Assembly: GCA_965153455.1 (NCBI GenBank)
Contig: OZ234497.1
Location: forward strand, 10,788,001-10,852,000
From: Sphagnum compactum
Taxonomy: Eukaryota > Bryophyta > Sphagnopsida > Sphagnales
Direction: 5' to 3'
Length of the DNA: 64,000 nucleotides
Shown piece after piece: positions 12,308 to 24,915 of the stretch. The first letter of the stretch is position 1. Each line of letters begins with the position of its first letter. The notes under the pieces were generated by a model. That model was not told the DNA's origin and ran no database searches. It was given only the letters and a program-made list of their open reading frames with translations. Position numbers and translations under genes: made by a program.

Positions 12308-12560
12308 GCCCTTCTTCTTGCCAGGTTAATTGTGGAAACCACTGCTTTAATTCTAGCCAAAAATTATGCCCTTCTTGCCAGTTTAATTGTGGAAACCACC
12401 GCTTTAATTCTAGCCAAAATTATGCCCTTCTTGCCAGGGAGAATTGTGGCTACAATTTATTGAATTTAAGCCAAAAATCATACCCTCCTTGATGGGTTAG
12501 TTGTGGCTACCACCAGATGCATTCTAACCAGGAATTGTACCCTCCTGGCTTGCTGGGTTA
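12308..12560. repeat. Tandem repeat, period about 58 bp, about 4.5 copies
   Basis: Successive units start at about 12308, 12366, 12421, 12479 and 12537, each with a CCCTTCTTGCCAGG-like start, TTAATTGTGG and TTCTAGCCAAAAATTATG. The first three are close; the last two are diverged. The unit length is not a multiple of three and the short ORFs across it look incidental. Confidence 0.7.
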
Positions 12561-13040
12561 ATAATGGCTTCCACAGAATAGGAGTAGATCTACCAGCACG
12601 TGATATGTGGGCCTCTTCTAGTGTTTACCCCATCCAAAATAGTGTGCAAATTATTTCCTCACTGCAACCATGACTTACTGACTGGAAAGTGTATTGTGAC
12701 AATACTTTCATCCTCACCAAATTGTGTCAGCCTTGGGTGAACTAGCACCTACTACTGGTACCATGGTTCAAATCCAGAATTTTTTGAGATTGCATTAACC
12801 ATAGTGAATATCCGATCCCAGGTCTAAATCAAGGTCTCTGGGTCCAAATTTGACATCGATTCTTCACCTAGTGAACCCATAATGTCAGGGCAAACCACTT
12901 TGGTCCACTTTTCAGTGTATTTCTGTATTCTTGGACGTTTAATGGTTAAGAAGCCCTTCCAATAATCCAAAGCAAGGTTTCTGCATTCTTTGCTTTAGGC
13001 AGACAAAGTTCACAGCAGCAATGCAGGGTACAAAAAACCC

Positions 13041-13452
13041 TGCAGGCGATTTTTTGTATCCCCCATAGAGCTCTGTCTGGCGCCTGTTTTTCTCGTCTTC
13101 TTTCACATGTTTTGAGCAAAGCATGGTTCTGCATAAAACCATGCAGCATGGTTCTACTTGTTCTTTTTATTCTGCAAAAGAACTCAGTAATGTTCTTTTA
13201 ATTTAATTAGAACATTATGTTTCGCAGCAGTTCCCATGAACCGAAATCTGAACCTTCCAGGTACACACCACGCTACAGACCACTGGCATAGATTCACGCA
13301 CTAAGGAAGGGCATTTTCTTTCCTATTTGAATAACCTCCACAGTCAAAAAGTCAAACCCTGCGACAGAACCACACGGTTCATCGCAGGGCTGCACCGTCA
13401 GGCCCAGAAAGGGCGCTGGACAGTGCTCCATGGGGGGTATTTAGAGTCTCGC
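13041..13452. mobile_element. Mutator-like MITE, copy 1 (degraded left end)
   Basis: It is homologous along its length to the element at 17400-17885. Shared blocks include the GAGCTCTGTCTGGCGCC end, CATGGTTCTGCATAAAACC, ACTGGCATAGATTCA, GTCAAACCCTGCG and the GGGGTATTTAGAGTCTCGC end. The terminal blocks GTATCCCCCATAGAGCTC and GGGGGGTATTTAGA are mutually inverted. Flanks CAAAAAACCC (13031-13040) and CAAAAAAACCC (13453-13463) could be the target duplication with one A-run indel. No transposase. Confidence 0.72.
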
Positions 13453-13463
13453 CAAAAAAACCC

Positions 13464-14354
13464 ATGATGTTCTGGCTCTCCTCCTAATTCACAATCAGCA
13501 TGTCAAACTTTTTGGGGGGTTGGGGGGGGGGGGCCACTGATTGCTCGGTGGCTGTTAAAATCACTACCCTGGTTGAATAGCAGGTTCCAAAAATATATAT
13601 ACTATTTTTAGGCATGCTGAACTTTTCACCAAAAAAAATTTCTACAACAAAAAAAAATTTGTGAAGGAAAGTGAACACTTTTTTTGTAATATTTGGGAAT
13701 ATTTTTTGTCAAAATGAAATCTTCACAATTAAATAATTATTTGGCAGAGACCCAATGAGCCTGCTATTCAACTACTGCAGAACTATGTTTTAAGTCATGA
13801 AAGGTCAGAAAGATCACACATGTCATCAAAGACATGTGAGTGCACATATGTAGGAAGCAAAGCAACCGCAGATCCCATGGGTGGGAATCATTAGCCAAAT
13901 TTAATTTTACTACAACCAGGCTACAGTTAATTCAAGCCAACAAATCTTTATATGTAAAGAGCAGTCTTTTTTTTTCCTCAAGAGGAGGGGATGGGGGGGT
14001 GGAGATCACATTTTTTCCACACCAAAGATTCACCAAATTTCACCCAATTTTGTTTTGGGGGAGATTTTTTTCACCATAATATCTACCGTTTCAATCGTCC
14101 TCTACAAAAAGTGTCGTCAATTATGGCGAAATATGTCTGGGGAATGTTTTTGCATTGCAACATTAGAAAATAATAATAATAATAATACTAATAAGTAAAT
14201 AAGTAAAAGACTGGTAAGGATTTGGAAGCAACTGAGTCACAAGTGCATATTTGACATGCTAGAACCTGATATAATCTTCAGAAGTCAAATATTCTAATTG
14301 ACTAGTTGCAAGAAGAACAGTATACATATTCCCTAGTTTGAAAACATCAATGCA
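13464..14354. other. AT-rich intergenic DNA with homopolymer runs
   Basis: Contains G runs near 13513-13534 and an AATAAT microsatellite near 14170-14190. No gene seen. Confidence 0.45.
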
Positions 14355-14475
14355 AAATCCATTGGAAACCTATTATGACTCAGTTGTGGATGAATCTACT
14401 TCCACCTAACACACGGACCTAGGTAACTACTTAGTACCAATGTAAGTGCGTGAGTATTATGGTTGGTGCTGGGTC
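14355..14475 (+). mobile_element. Foldback-family copy D, fragment
   Basis: It starts CCATTGGAAACC and TATGACTCAGTTGTGGATGA, as in copies C and E, and ends near GGTTGGTGCTGGGTCAT. The hairpin partner arm is lost. Confidence 0.55.
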
Positions 14476-15879
14476 ATATAATCGGAAGGCTTCTCTTCGT
14501 CTCCTCCTTTGCTGGACTGTTTGCTCAACATTGGGTGTGTAGACAGTAGGAAGCAAGGAATATGTAAGATGTTTCCTCTCTCCTCCCTCATAACAAGTCA
14601 AAACAATTTTGCTTGCAACCATCACACTTACAAGTTGACATTGATTTTAAGGCAAAATCACCTAGTGGTTAGAGTGTTGGCCTCCTCCTCCATCAAACTC
14701 ATGCCATACTCATGGGGGATGTCTGATTCATAATAATCGGTTGTGGGCACATGCCAAATTCAACAAAATAACAAACTGAGGTGATGGGCCTCTTTAATCG
14801 CCCCATTACCGGAAACACGTTGAAACTTTGGACCCACCCACAATAGAATACTTGAAAAATTTCCCCTTTGGCCTACTTAAAAGTAGAATTTTGGGCAAAG
14901 GATTGGAATAAAGTCTGGTCTTATTGAGAACATACTTGAGGAATTATCATGGGAACTTAGCTGGAAACCAGATGGAACACATTAAGAACACCAAAATTAA
15001 GAAATAATCCCCTTTCAAGTGGAAGATAGCACGTTTGAACTAATTTCGCGTGAAACACACAACTAACTTGACTAAGTCATCCAATGTACGTCAGGGGAAC
15101 AAATTGATTCCTAACCAGGGTCTGATTTTCCCTCAGGTTTGATTCAGTCTTACTTGGTGTTGGAAAAGCTGCAACTTCATGCCATGTTACCTTGCATAGA
15201 AGCTTAAGTTGTGTTGAGATTAAAGGAGGAGGCTACAACACGATGGAGTCCGGTCGGTTTTTCATACTACTAAAACGACAAAAGCAGTTTTAAGGTGATG
15301 ATACCATAAAATAAAGTTTTTATTGGAACTTTTCTCCCCAATTGTCTTTGGTTTGTGTGAATGAGAAAGCCTTTTTGACTGGGAAGGATTGTCAGAGAAA
15401 TGGCTGCTACAGGCAAAAATAAATTGTAGACAAGTAGGTTTTTTAATGCGGTGGTGTCGGCGCCTACCATAGCCGAAATTTGGAGTGCTTTTCCACACTT
15501 GAAATTTGGAGTGCACGAGGGTGGGTGTTTTGTCCCCCAAGGTCAAGCACTTGCAGAAATTTTCCTTGGTCTGTGGAGGCAGGCACTTTGAAAAGTGAAG
15601 AAGATTACTTCAAATACTTCTTCTGTTCAAAAAGTAAACCAATTTTCAAACCAGCGGTAGAAGAAAAATGACATAACAAGAGCCACAATTACCTGCCACT
15701 TTATGGACTACAATGAATATGCAGGGTTTCAAAATTGAAGCATTCTTGTCCTTGAGAGGGGGTCTATAGTTGAATCCTTGGAGCTCATGAGCAAAAAATA
15801 CTTTTTCCTTCGATCTGGAAACCCAATAATCAAATGACTCCTTCCATCTAAAGAGGGCGAGGGTGGGTACCAGCCTTTT
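14476..15879. other. Intergenic DNA, no gene recognised
   Basis: No supported ORF. A tRNA A-box-like string (CCTAGTGGTTAGAGTG) occurs near 14669 without a paired cloverleaf. Confidence 0.4.
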
Positions 15880-16150
15880 TTTTGCTGGCTATATACAGTC
15901 AGAAAAGCTATATTAAAATTTAATCTGCTAGAATCATGAGCTTTTTGATATTTTCAATTGACAGAATTTGATCAAAATTTAAGAAAACATCCAAACTTCT
16001 ATGCAGGTTGAAGTAAGTAGCCAAAAATATGGAAAGATGTTTTAGAAGCTTTTATATTTTATATATGGCCTAAAGACAAATTTGGCTTAATCTTCCTGTG
16101 GATCATCCCCACTTTGGCTACGACACAAAATTGACCAGATAAACATTGGT
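15880..16150. mobile_element. MITE family B, copy 2
   Basis: In inverted orientation it matches 29.17-29.41 kb nearly end to end. Shared landmarks are the CTATATACAG end, AATATAGCTTTT, GGCTACTTAC, GATGATCCAC and CCAAAGTGG, finishing near TTGACCAGATAAACATTGG. Ends resembling CAGCC and CAATGTTT hint at a hAT-type MITE, but no clean target duplication was found. Confidence 0.6.
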
Positions 16151-16859
16151 TGGTCATAGCCCTTCACTCCCAAATCCAAGCTTGCCCCAACTTTGACCTT
16201 CAAGTTTTAAGAGCTAGGAGGATAGCTCTCAGACTTTTGATGACCGACAGGTCCAGGGAAGAATGGGTATCTTCTGTAATCATCTCTGATAACTCAACAG
16301 GAGTTAAAAGAGTAGGGTAATGCCCTAGGAGTGGGCAGTTCTCAAAATAGCTGCCCACCCAAGGTGTAGCTGAGGGCCGCTTATATGGGAATCCTCCCAC
16401 AAGAGGCCATTCACTACTTGACATAAAGCAGTGGCAGAAAATTATTTAAAGAAATTCCCATGATACCAGGGCGGGTATCCACAGGGTATAATAAACTAAA
16501 CAAGCCTTAATGAGAATTTCCACCGGATAAGGTGCCCTGGGGATACATGAGAAATTTTCTGCCAGTGCTTGAAGTAGTGGACTAGCAACTACAGACTGGC
16601 AGATTGGCAATTAGTTGCAACATGGAGGAAGAGCAGGAGTCATCAGGCTAGACATAATTGAATCTAGGTAGGGCATTTATAGCCATGTGAAGATGAAGTC
16701 AGCCACCATTCATCAAGCATCAAGAGAAGGAACCACTACCAATGCACATGACATTATTGCTCAACATCAAGTGCTGGTCTCTGACTCACAATTATCACAA
16801 ACTCACAACAAAGAGAAATTAAAAATTAAACTTGAGAATGAATTGATACCGATTTGGGA

Positions 16860-17075
16860 TTTTTTATTGCCATAATTATAAATAAATTTAAGAAAAATAG
16901 CCTGTGTTCTATACTTGGTTGAAGGAGGTAGTCAAATATATAGAGTGATTTTTCTTCTTTTTAGTTTCAAATATCATTTACTGCCAAATCTGGCTAAATC
17001 TTCTTGTGGATGATCACCAATTGGCCACATCACAAAAATTGCCCAAAAAAGGCATTCAGAGATCCATAAACCTGG
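16860..17075. mobile_element. MITE family B, copy 3 (partial)
   Basis: Shares the GAAGGAGGTAGTCAAATAT, CTGCCAAATCTGGCTAAATC and GGATGATCACCAATTGGCC blocks with copy 2, at lower identity. Confidence 0.5.
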
Positions 17076-17399
17076 GCAGAATTGTGTCCTTTACTACAAT
17101 AAAGTCCCCTCTTGCTTATTCAGCTTTGTTCACACTTGTTCTGTGAAGAAGCCCACACAATCAGTCAATCAATCAATTAAGTTCTGAACAATTAACAGAC
17201 CACCTTGAGCAGAAAATAATAATAATTTATGTATGTAAGTATGCACACAGAGAAGAGCATGGGAGATGGATATACTTCTGCGTAATCTGGAGTCTCAGAT
17301 CTGCCACACATTCACTTTACTTGGCTTTTGTATCTGACTGCTGACCCCACACGGTTTTGGAAAGTGAACGATCATTCATCTGAGGAGGAGCCTGTGTAT

Positions 17400-17885
17400 G
17401 CGAGATGCTAAATATCCCCAATTGAGCTCTGTCCAGCGCATGTTTCTCTTGTCTTCTTGCACATGTTTTTCGGCCCCGCATGGTTCTGCATAAAACCACA
17501 CAGCATGGGAATACCCCAATCAAGCTCTCTCCAGCCCATGTTTCTCTTGTCTTCTTGCACATGTTTTTCGGCCCTGCATGGTTCTGCATTAAACCCGGGT
17601 TCCACATGTTCTTTGTTCTGCTCAAATTATTTTTTGATTTGCTTCCCCGCTCAGCGGTTTCGAACTCTAAACCTCCCAAACATAGAACATGGTACTATCC
17701 ACTGGCATAGATTCAGGCACTAAAAATTGATTTCCTTTCTATTTAACTAAGTCCTACAGTGAAAAAGTCAAACCCTGCGGCAGAACCACACGGTTCTCAG
17801 CACGGCTGTACTGTCAGGCCCACAAAGGGCGCCAGACAGAGCTCGATGGGTGGGGGGGCGGGGTGGGGGGTATTTAGCGTCTCGC
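17400..17885. mobile_element. Mutator-like MITE, copy 2, intact ends and 9-bp target duplication
   Basis: The left terminus GCGAGATGCTAAATATCCCC and the inverted right terminus GCGAGACGCTAAATACCCCC match at 17 or more of 20 positions. The element is flanked on both sides by the identical 9-mer CCTGTGTAT (17391-17399 and 17886-17894). A 9-bp duplication with G-initial TIRs is the hallmark of Mutator-like elements. The interior carries no transposase. It contains a tandem duplication of about 100 bp (about 17414-17512 and 17513-17605) absent from copy 1, so the two copies differ in structure. Confidence 0.88.
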
Positions 17886-17894
17886 CCTGTGTAT

Positions 17895-20800
17895 TGCTCT
17901 ACTACAACTCAATGTAGCTGACCATACACGCTTTTGGAAATTATCATTTTGCTCATGGGAACGTGGACTATGAGCAACATTTGTTGTGCTGCACGACAAA
18001 CCCAAGAAGCAGCTGATTTTAAGGTTTGTCATGGAGTGTTATAAAATGGGTCTTGTGATCCAGGTTATTAGATTTTGAAAATTCAACGCCAAGCAGTTAT
18101 CAAAAAATAAGAACCAGTTGACACATTACTAGTAACCGGATTGATAACTGAGCTGATAACCGGGTCAAAACTCAATAACCGGCCAACATTGCGGTTTCCC
18201 CAGTTTTTCAACCTCACTTCTCATTTCGTCTCCGATTTGAGCAAAACTGGAGCCCAGTAGCCCCTATTTTGGGTACTTTAGGGACAACTACTGTAGTACC
18301 ACTATAACACTGTTTTGTGGTGGGTAGCAATCGGTACATGTGTCCTGCCTGGCTTCTGTTTTGAGCTGACAGCTGAAGCACACACTCACAATTTAAGGCT
18401 ACTTGTCAGAATCACTAAGGAAAACACTGAACACAAGGCATATTTGCATTGGCACTGTTTGAACAGTTTGCAAATATCCAGCTGAATGGCATAAGTTATT
18501 CACTCTAATGCTTTGATATATGTGTGTCTTTTGATCGTTAGCCAAAAAGATGAGGAGTCTAATAATAAGATGCCTCACAGGTGGTGACATCAATCCCAAA
18601 AATGCTTGCGAAAAGATTTCCTAATGGACGTCTCCAAATTCCCATTGATGTCAAATCCTGAGATATTGGAGATTGTGAGGATCTGCTTTAATTTTTATTA
18701 AGGCAATGGGTTTAATAATAACTAGGCTTACCAGCTTAGTATATAAAAGAGCATCTTCTTGAACCCATCCTCAACCCATGTCAAGGAAGTCCATTTTTTA
18801 AGTTTTGCACGCCCCCCTCCTAACAACACCCCAAAAGACTACTGAATGTTATACTTGTCTAAACTTCCAAACTCTTGGGTCATTTGGGTGGCCATTAATG
18901 TATGTTCAACAAACCCCCTACCCTCCCCCATCTTAAGGCAGCAACTTTTTCCCCAAATAAAAAGTGAACTGGTGAAAGTCACAGTAATGCCATTATTTTA
19001 CCACTTCTTTCTGAAATGAAAAGTGAAATGGTGACTGTCATACTAATGCCAATATTTTACTAGGAAATCTAATTAAAGTGAGAATAGGTCCATCACATGG
19101 GGAATGACTTTGTTCAAATTTTTTTCCTTGGATATTTGGCTGGCAAGGTGGCAGGGGAACTTGGAAGGCTCAACAAAGGAAGCATTCCTCTGATCATTTC
19201 AACATTTGTAGAAAGAATTTTCTACAGGATCTTTTACCTATTTATTTCCTACAAGTCCACAAACTTCAATGGTAGAAGCTATTTAACTATTCAACCCAAC
19301 AAATGATTGAAGCTTAAGCCAAATTGCATGTTGGTGTATGAGACAATTTTATCCACACGTAATGCATGGATGCCCAATGGTGGAGCAATATGATGAAGTG
19401 GACTTGTTGGACTGGTGCGAGAAAAGGTCACCCACTTGAAAGGGCCAATAGATTGTTGTGGGCAGAGTTTACTTGATTTGTACGCCTGTTAATACTACAA
19501 TTGAATGATGTGGGGTACATATCTCCAATGGGTAGTACTTTCATGATTCATCCCCAACTTTTTGGTTCCCCAGTTTTTTTCCCAAATATGGAATCAAACC
19601 TTAATAATCTAGGGACCAAATCCTAAAAATGTAATCAACTATTTTTCAAGTTCAACTTCGGTCCTTAATCTCTTGTTTCACCCAATATATAATTGCTAAC
19701 TGTAGAAAACCAACAATAAATGTGTCCCCTTCATTAGGAAGAAGAGACCAACCTGGAAATAGAAGCCACCTTGAAGCAAGAGGAGAGTTCCTTTCATAGG
19801 TACATTTAGCTTTATTCACATTGCTAACTTGTAAACAACAACCACCTATTGAACTTGGTTAGAAAAGACACAAATCAAAAGCTTCGACCCCCTTGATCAT
19901 ACATATGCTTTACTGCATAGGTTTGGTTACAAATGAAAATTTCTAGGAAAACTCAAGTAGCTACAAATTCACATATAGACCTGAACATTCTGCTCTGAGT
20001 CTCTGACTTCTAATTACAGTTCTTTTCCTTTTTCTTTTTCTTTCTTAAATTTTCTCAATTCAGTGTGGGGAAAGTTGAGTGAAGGGGATCGTTTGCATGC
20101 ATGCACACATGAAAATAATTGTACTGTTATACTGGCTGAAACTGGAACAATCTAAACTGAAATATTCCCTGCAAGTGCTTTTGTATGCATTATTGATAGA
20201 GTAATTCTAAGAAGTTACATAAATTGTTCATTGTCATTTTAGAAGGCAAATATTTTCGCTAGAAAATCATACAGAATAAATGCCTAATGTCAGTGTTCTT
20301 TTCTCCAAAAAAAAAATTTTTCTTTCTACCCAAAAACTTTGAACTTTTTTCTATTGAAAACTCAACTAATTTTTCTAATTAGTGGAAAAAAAATTCCAAC
20401 TCTTTTACGTTAGTTTTTATTTTATTTTATTTTATTTTAAAAGACAGAACCTTGCTTGTTGTCTGGAGGTTTATGTGCCAATAATATATCCAGAAACAAC
20501 AAATTTTGAACTCATGGGACGATCACACCATTTCGTTCCCATTGGGGGCTAGCATATTTTATACTTGTGACATGCACATGTTTTGTGTTCCACTGATTCC
20601 AAATCTGCCAAAACCCAGAAGGAAAAAGTATGAGGCGCAACATGCATGTGTGGGCCATTTCTTCTAACAAAGAGAACCTCTAAATGGCCCACAAACAAAC
20701 TCCGACGTGGGTTGTTAGCATGCATGCAAATGCAATTTGAAGTTTGCTCGCAGTTTTGTGGGCATGCACATAGGAAGACAAGGTTGGCGGCCTTGCAAAA

Positions 20801-21303
20801 GGCAGCATAGGGTGTTGTTATAAGCATCACATCAATTGAGCCCATGTGCTGCATGGAGCATAAGATGTAAGACTTTGTTGGCCTTGCCTACTGAGGCAAG
20901 AATATTGTGTTTAGATTCATTATAGAGTATAGTAGATTGAGGGATTTGAGCCCCTAGGTAATAGGTATATTTTTATATGAGGATTTTTGAGAGATGATAT
21001 TTTGACTTGTGTTGAAACTTTAGATTAGTTATAGAGTTATAATTTCTTGAAGGATTTTGGTTTCATTTAGAGGATATTTTGAAGATTAGGTCTATTTTTG
21101 CATGGTGAAACATTTGAGTTTCCATAATTCTTCTTTTGCCTTAAGATATTTTTTATTGTAAATGGCTAGGCCACAGTATGACAAACCCCTTGTTAATTTT
21201 CATAGCGTTGGGCACTGATGGGCTAGCTTACCACAATGTAATGCAAGAAAAAGAGACCTTCAGATGCATTATCTAATGAGACCCAATAAAGAAATTTGGG
21301 TAT
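17895..21303. other. AT-rich intergenic DNA with hAT-MITE-like debris
   Basis: About 18150-18175 ends CAATAACCGGCCAACATTG, matching the right end of the MITE at 27549-27998, so a decayed copy probably lies here. An (ATTTT)n microsatellite is at about 20415-20440. No gene recognised. Confidence 0.45.
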
Positions 21304-21889
21304 GTTTCATCCAGTGTTTGGCAGGTATCAGATTTTTTATGCCCCTTGGATCCGGTTTCCCAATAAGATTACAAAAGGTTTCAGTTTTCCATTTTTATTT
21401 TTATTTTTTTACATCACAAACAGGTCAGGGTATCAATTTGTAAAAAAAAGTAAAACCGGTTTTCACATGCAGGTTCTCATAAATTTGAGAACAGCTGGTC
21501 ATTTGGTGGTTCTCACCAACTGGTTCTTACCTTTTTCAACTAAAAAAATTATATTCAAAATATTAAAAATTTTGTGATTTTATTTTATCTTAAAAGTCAG
21601 AAAATCACAAATGATGTTACAAACAATTATCTAAAACAGAACCAACATTATTTTTGTTCCATTTTCATACTTCAACAACTTCATCCTTTTCAAAGTCACC
21701 TTCAAATTCTTATAATTCATCTTCTAAATCTATATCCATTTCAAGAAATTCTCTTAAATTAAATGGAGATTTACATCTTATTATAAGGTCATAAGCCATT
21801 TTTTGTTAACAAATATCAATTTTTCTAAAATTTCAGTTTGTAAACATCTTTTAAGGTTAGTAAGTAGTCTAGCCAACAAAAAAAATCCT

Positions 21890-24010
21890 TTTTTTTTCAA
21901 TATGTGATCCAACAATGCCCAAAATCTGTCAAACTAAAAAACAAACAATATGAAACATTACTTCATGTTTCTCCCACCATTGGAGAGGACATTTGATGTT
22001 CTTAACATCTAATTGGTATTGTAAAAAACCTAGCAACACTCTCTTGACAAGCTCTTTTGCTAGTTTACTTGTACTTGTAGTCTGTTCAAAAATATCCAAA
22101 CTACAGTCTTGATCAAAAATATGTCAAGGTTAACATAATTTATATCTGACCTTATCAAAGGATGCAAATGTTCATAACATTTGACCAACATAGGATATAA
22201 AGACTTCTTATCATATTCCTCAACAAGACTAACACCTTACTCTCATCCAACAAATGAAGATACTATTTGAAGGCTTTTAAACCGAGGGTTTAGCATCAAG
22301 AAAATCATATTATTAGCTTTCCTTTTCATATTTTGTTAAGAACGAAAGGAAAGAATCCAACACACCACAAACTTCCTTTCTAATGTTAGAAACCAACAAA
22401 ACCAACTCATCAACAATAACTAAATCTTCTTCCATCAGGCTTTCAAATGAAAAAACAACTTGATTTTTTTCTTTAAGTTTTAAACTCATTGAAATTACAA
22501 AATGTAATACATCACTAAATAGCCAATGACCACATGATTGGTTAAAAACACAGAAAAAAACAATTGGAGAAATACAATCCATAATAATCTAACAAAATTT
22601 GCCAAGTCAGAGGTGGACACACTCAAGTAATAACCTTCACAACAATCTTTCTATTGCAACAGAACATAATTGCAAAACAAACCTGCAATGCCTCTTGAAA
22701 CATTACAATCTTACTAGCAAACCTGCAAATAGCAATATTAGTATTCTAATTCAATTTTAAAGTCAAAATATAAAAAATCAATAAAAGATTACTAAAAAGC
22801 AAAAAAATACTTGGTTTTCACTTAATGTTCAATTTCCTTGGCCAAATTCCAATTTCAACACAAGCCTTATTCGATTATTGTTTTCCCTTCCTATATTTTT
22901 TAGACCAAGTGATGCACTTTTGAAAATCTACTTAAGCAAACTTAATGGAAACATATTTCAGATTTTTGCACACCTTTTCTTCTACTATGTTATATTGACA
23001 TGCCTTTGAAAAGGCATGCCCAAAACAAGTTCCTTGGAAGCTTTCTTCCAAACCCAAATATTCATAACTCATAACAAATTTAATGTAGAAATCATGACAT
23101 TGACAATAAATCCTTCATCTTTGACATAAACAATTTTATTTTCTTTGACCCATATTTATCCATCAAACTTGTCAAACTTTTAGCTAAGGATTGGCATGTA
23201 GTTTCTATAGTTTCAAACAAACCAATAGTCACATGATTTGGCTACCAATCCTTCCCAAAAAATTAACAATTAAGGCAAACACATCATAAGCTCCTTCAAA
23301 CATCCACAAATCAAAGGTAGTTGTTGTAGAATGACATTCTGCCAATGCAAGAAGAACATGCAATTGCTTTGTTTTCCATTAGCCCTGGTAATATTTCTTG
23401 TGAAAAATGTTTTTTGGAAGGGAAATTTAACTTTGGACATAAACACAAAGTTAGTCATTTTAACCAAATACTTTCCACAAATTGAACTATTAAATTATTT
23501 TTTGCAATCAAAAGACCAAGGTTCGGAAGGAATTCTTTCTGTGGCACAATTTTTTTGGTAAGCAATCCTTCACAATAATAAAATTTAAAGATTGACCTTC
23601 TAGTTATATTTTCTTTTTTTTTGCAAAATGTTTTTGTTCTATTTGTTTCACTGAATTGTTCATTTCTTTTTCAAATTTCTTTGCAATAAACATATGATTT
23701 GCATCCACATGTTTTTTTTAAAAAAATATTCATTTGTTTTATAGTAAAAAATAAATCCTTTCCTTGCTTGTGTTCTTGGATTCGTTGCAATTAATACATT
23801 TTTATGACAAAATATACAACACATGATTTGTGTATTTTCAAAATCAATTGCTACATTATCATTTACAAAATAAAAGCCCCAACATCAAGATTTCTTCAAT
23901 GAGGTTTCCAGAACTTTTCTAAACATGCAACTTTTTAAGGATAATGTTCGTTGCTTTCCAATTTCCTTCTCTTCATTTCTACTTCTTTCAAAATACCTCA
24001 TTGTCCTCTC
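21890..24010 (-). pseudogene. hAT transposase pseudogene with N-terminal BED zinc finger
   Basis: Conceptual minus-strand translation across frames gives a complete hAT layout. A BED-type finger lies at about 23823-23690, with CCIFCHKN supplying C-x2-C and KKHVDANHM supplying H-x4-H, separated by NPRTQARKGFIFYYKTN. A central block HAFSKACQYNIVEEKVCK follows. Then comes an intact stretch at 22582-22313 containing NQSCGHWLFSDVL and KNQVVFSFESLMEEDLVIVDE, next MLNPRFKSLQIVSSFVG, and finally the C-terminal dimerisation block QWWEKHEVMF…ILGIVGSHIE at about 21998-21892. Stops and frame changes interrupt every block except the 22.3-22.6 kb segment, so it is dead. Family assignment rests on block order and the finger spacing. 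Confidence 0.85.
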
Positions 24011-24289
24011 TCTGCATGATCAATAAAAAATTTTAAGGAGAATTTTTTCAAAATGAAAAGTGGTGATGTAAAAGATTAAAACATTGCACATAAACAAACA
24101 AAATGAAATATTAGAAACACAAAAAAAAACTAACAAAAAAAAACAAAAGAGAAAAAAACTAAAATGGAAAAAAAAACAAAATAGGAGGAAAATTTTCATT
24201 AAGAAAAATTCTAAAAATTAAAAAAAATCAAAGAAAGGGTAACTTACCAAGTTGACAAGTTAAAGGATGTTCCAAGCTCTTTCATTTGC

Positions 24290-24910
24290 AATAAAAAAAA
24301 AGGGGAGACATACAAGCTAACACAAGGCAAGCAATAAGGCGAAGCAACAAGGGGGAGGGAGTTGTAGCAAGTACCTTAAAAGTGCGAAGTAGTAAGGCGA
24401 GGTGAAGCAACAAGGCGTGAAAGGAAGTAACAAGGCAAGGTGAAGCAATAGGGTTAATCGAAACAACACGGACACAACTTGAAATGAAACAACAAGGCAA
24501 GGTGAAACAATAGGTCATGAAATGAAACAACAAGGTGTGGTGCAACGCAAAGGAGCATTAAGGCAAGCAAGGTGCAGTGCAACGTGAAGGAACAAAACAA
24601 GGTGAAGCAAGAAGGCACAAGGCAAAATAACTAAGCATGAGGAAATAATAAAACACAAGTGCAACAATAAGGCGTGACAAAGCAACAAGGCACAAAGTGA
24701 AACAATAGGATGTGATTAAGCAGCAAGGCATGAAACAAAACAAGGCACAAAGTGAAAAAATAAGGTGTGATTAAACAGCAAGGCATGAAACAAAACAACA
24801 AAGCACAAAGTGAAACAACAGGGAAAGGCAAAATAACAAAGCATGAAATAAAAGCAATAGGGTGCAATGAAACAACGAGGCACAAAGCAAGAAAAGCTGA
24901 CATAGGAAGC
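24290..24910. repeat. Degenerate minisatellite, AACAAGGCR-type units
   Basis: Loosely repeating units of about 18-27 bp of the form AAACAACAAGGCAWGRTGAAGC. It stands between the transposase pseudogene and the solo LTR, and resumes weakly after the LTR to about 25850. Apparent ORFs across it are frame artefacts of repeat composition. Confidence 0.8.
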
Positions 24911-24915
24911 AAGTG

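Noticed and set aside
12765-12780. B-box-like GGTTCAAATCC
   Set aside because: No A-box or acceptor stem partner; it belongs to a dispersed repeat fragment.
14650-14740. tRNA-like A-box sequence CCTAGTGGTTAGAGTG
   Set aside because: No B-box at the right distance and no cloverleaf pairing could be drawn; at most a SINE or tRNA relic.
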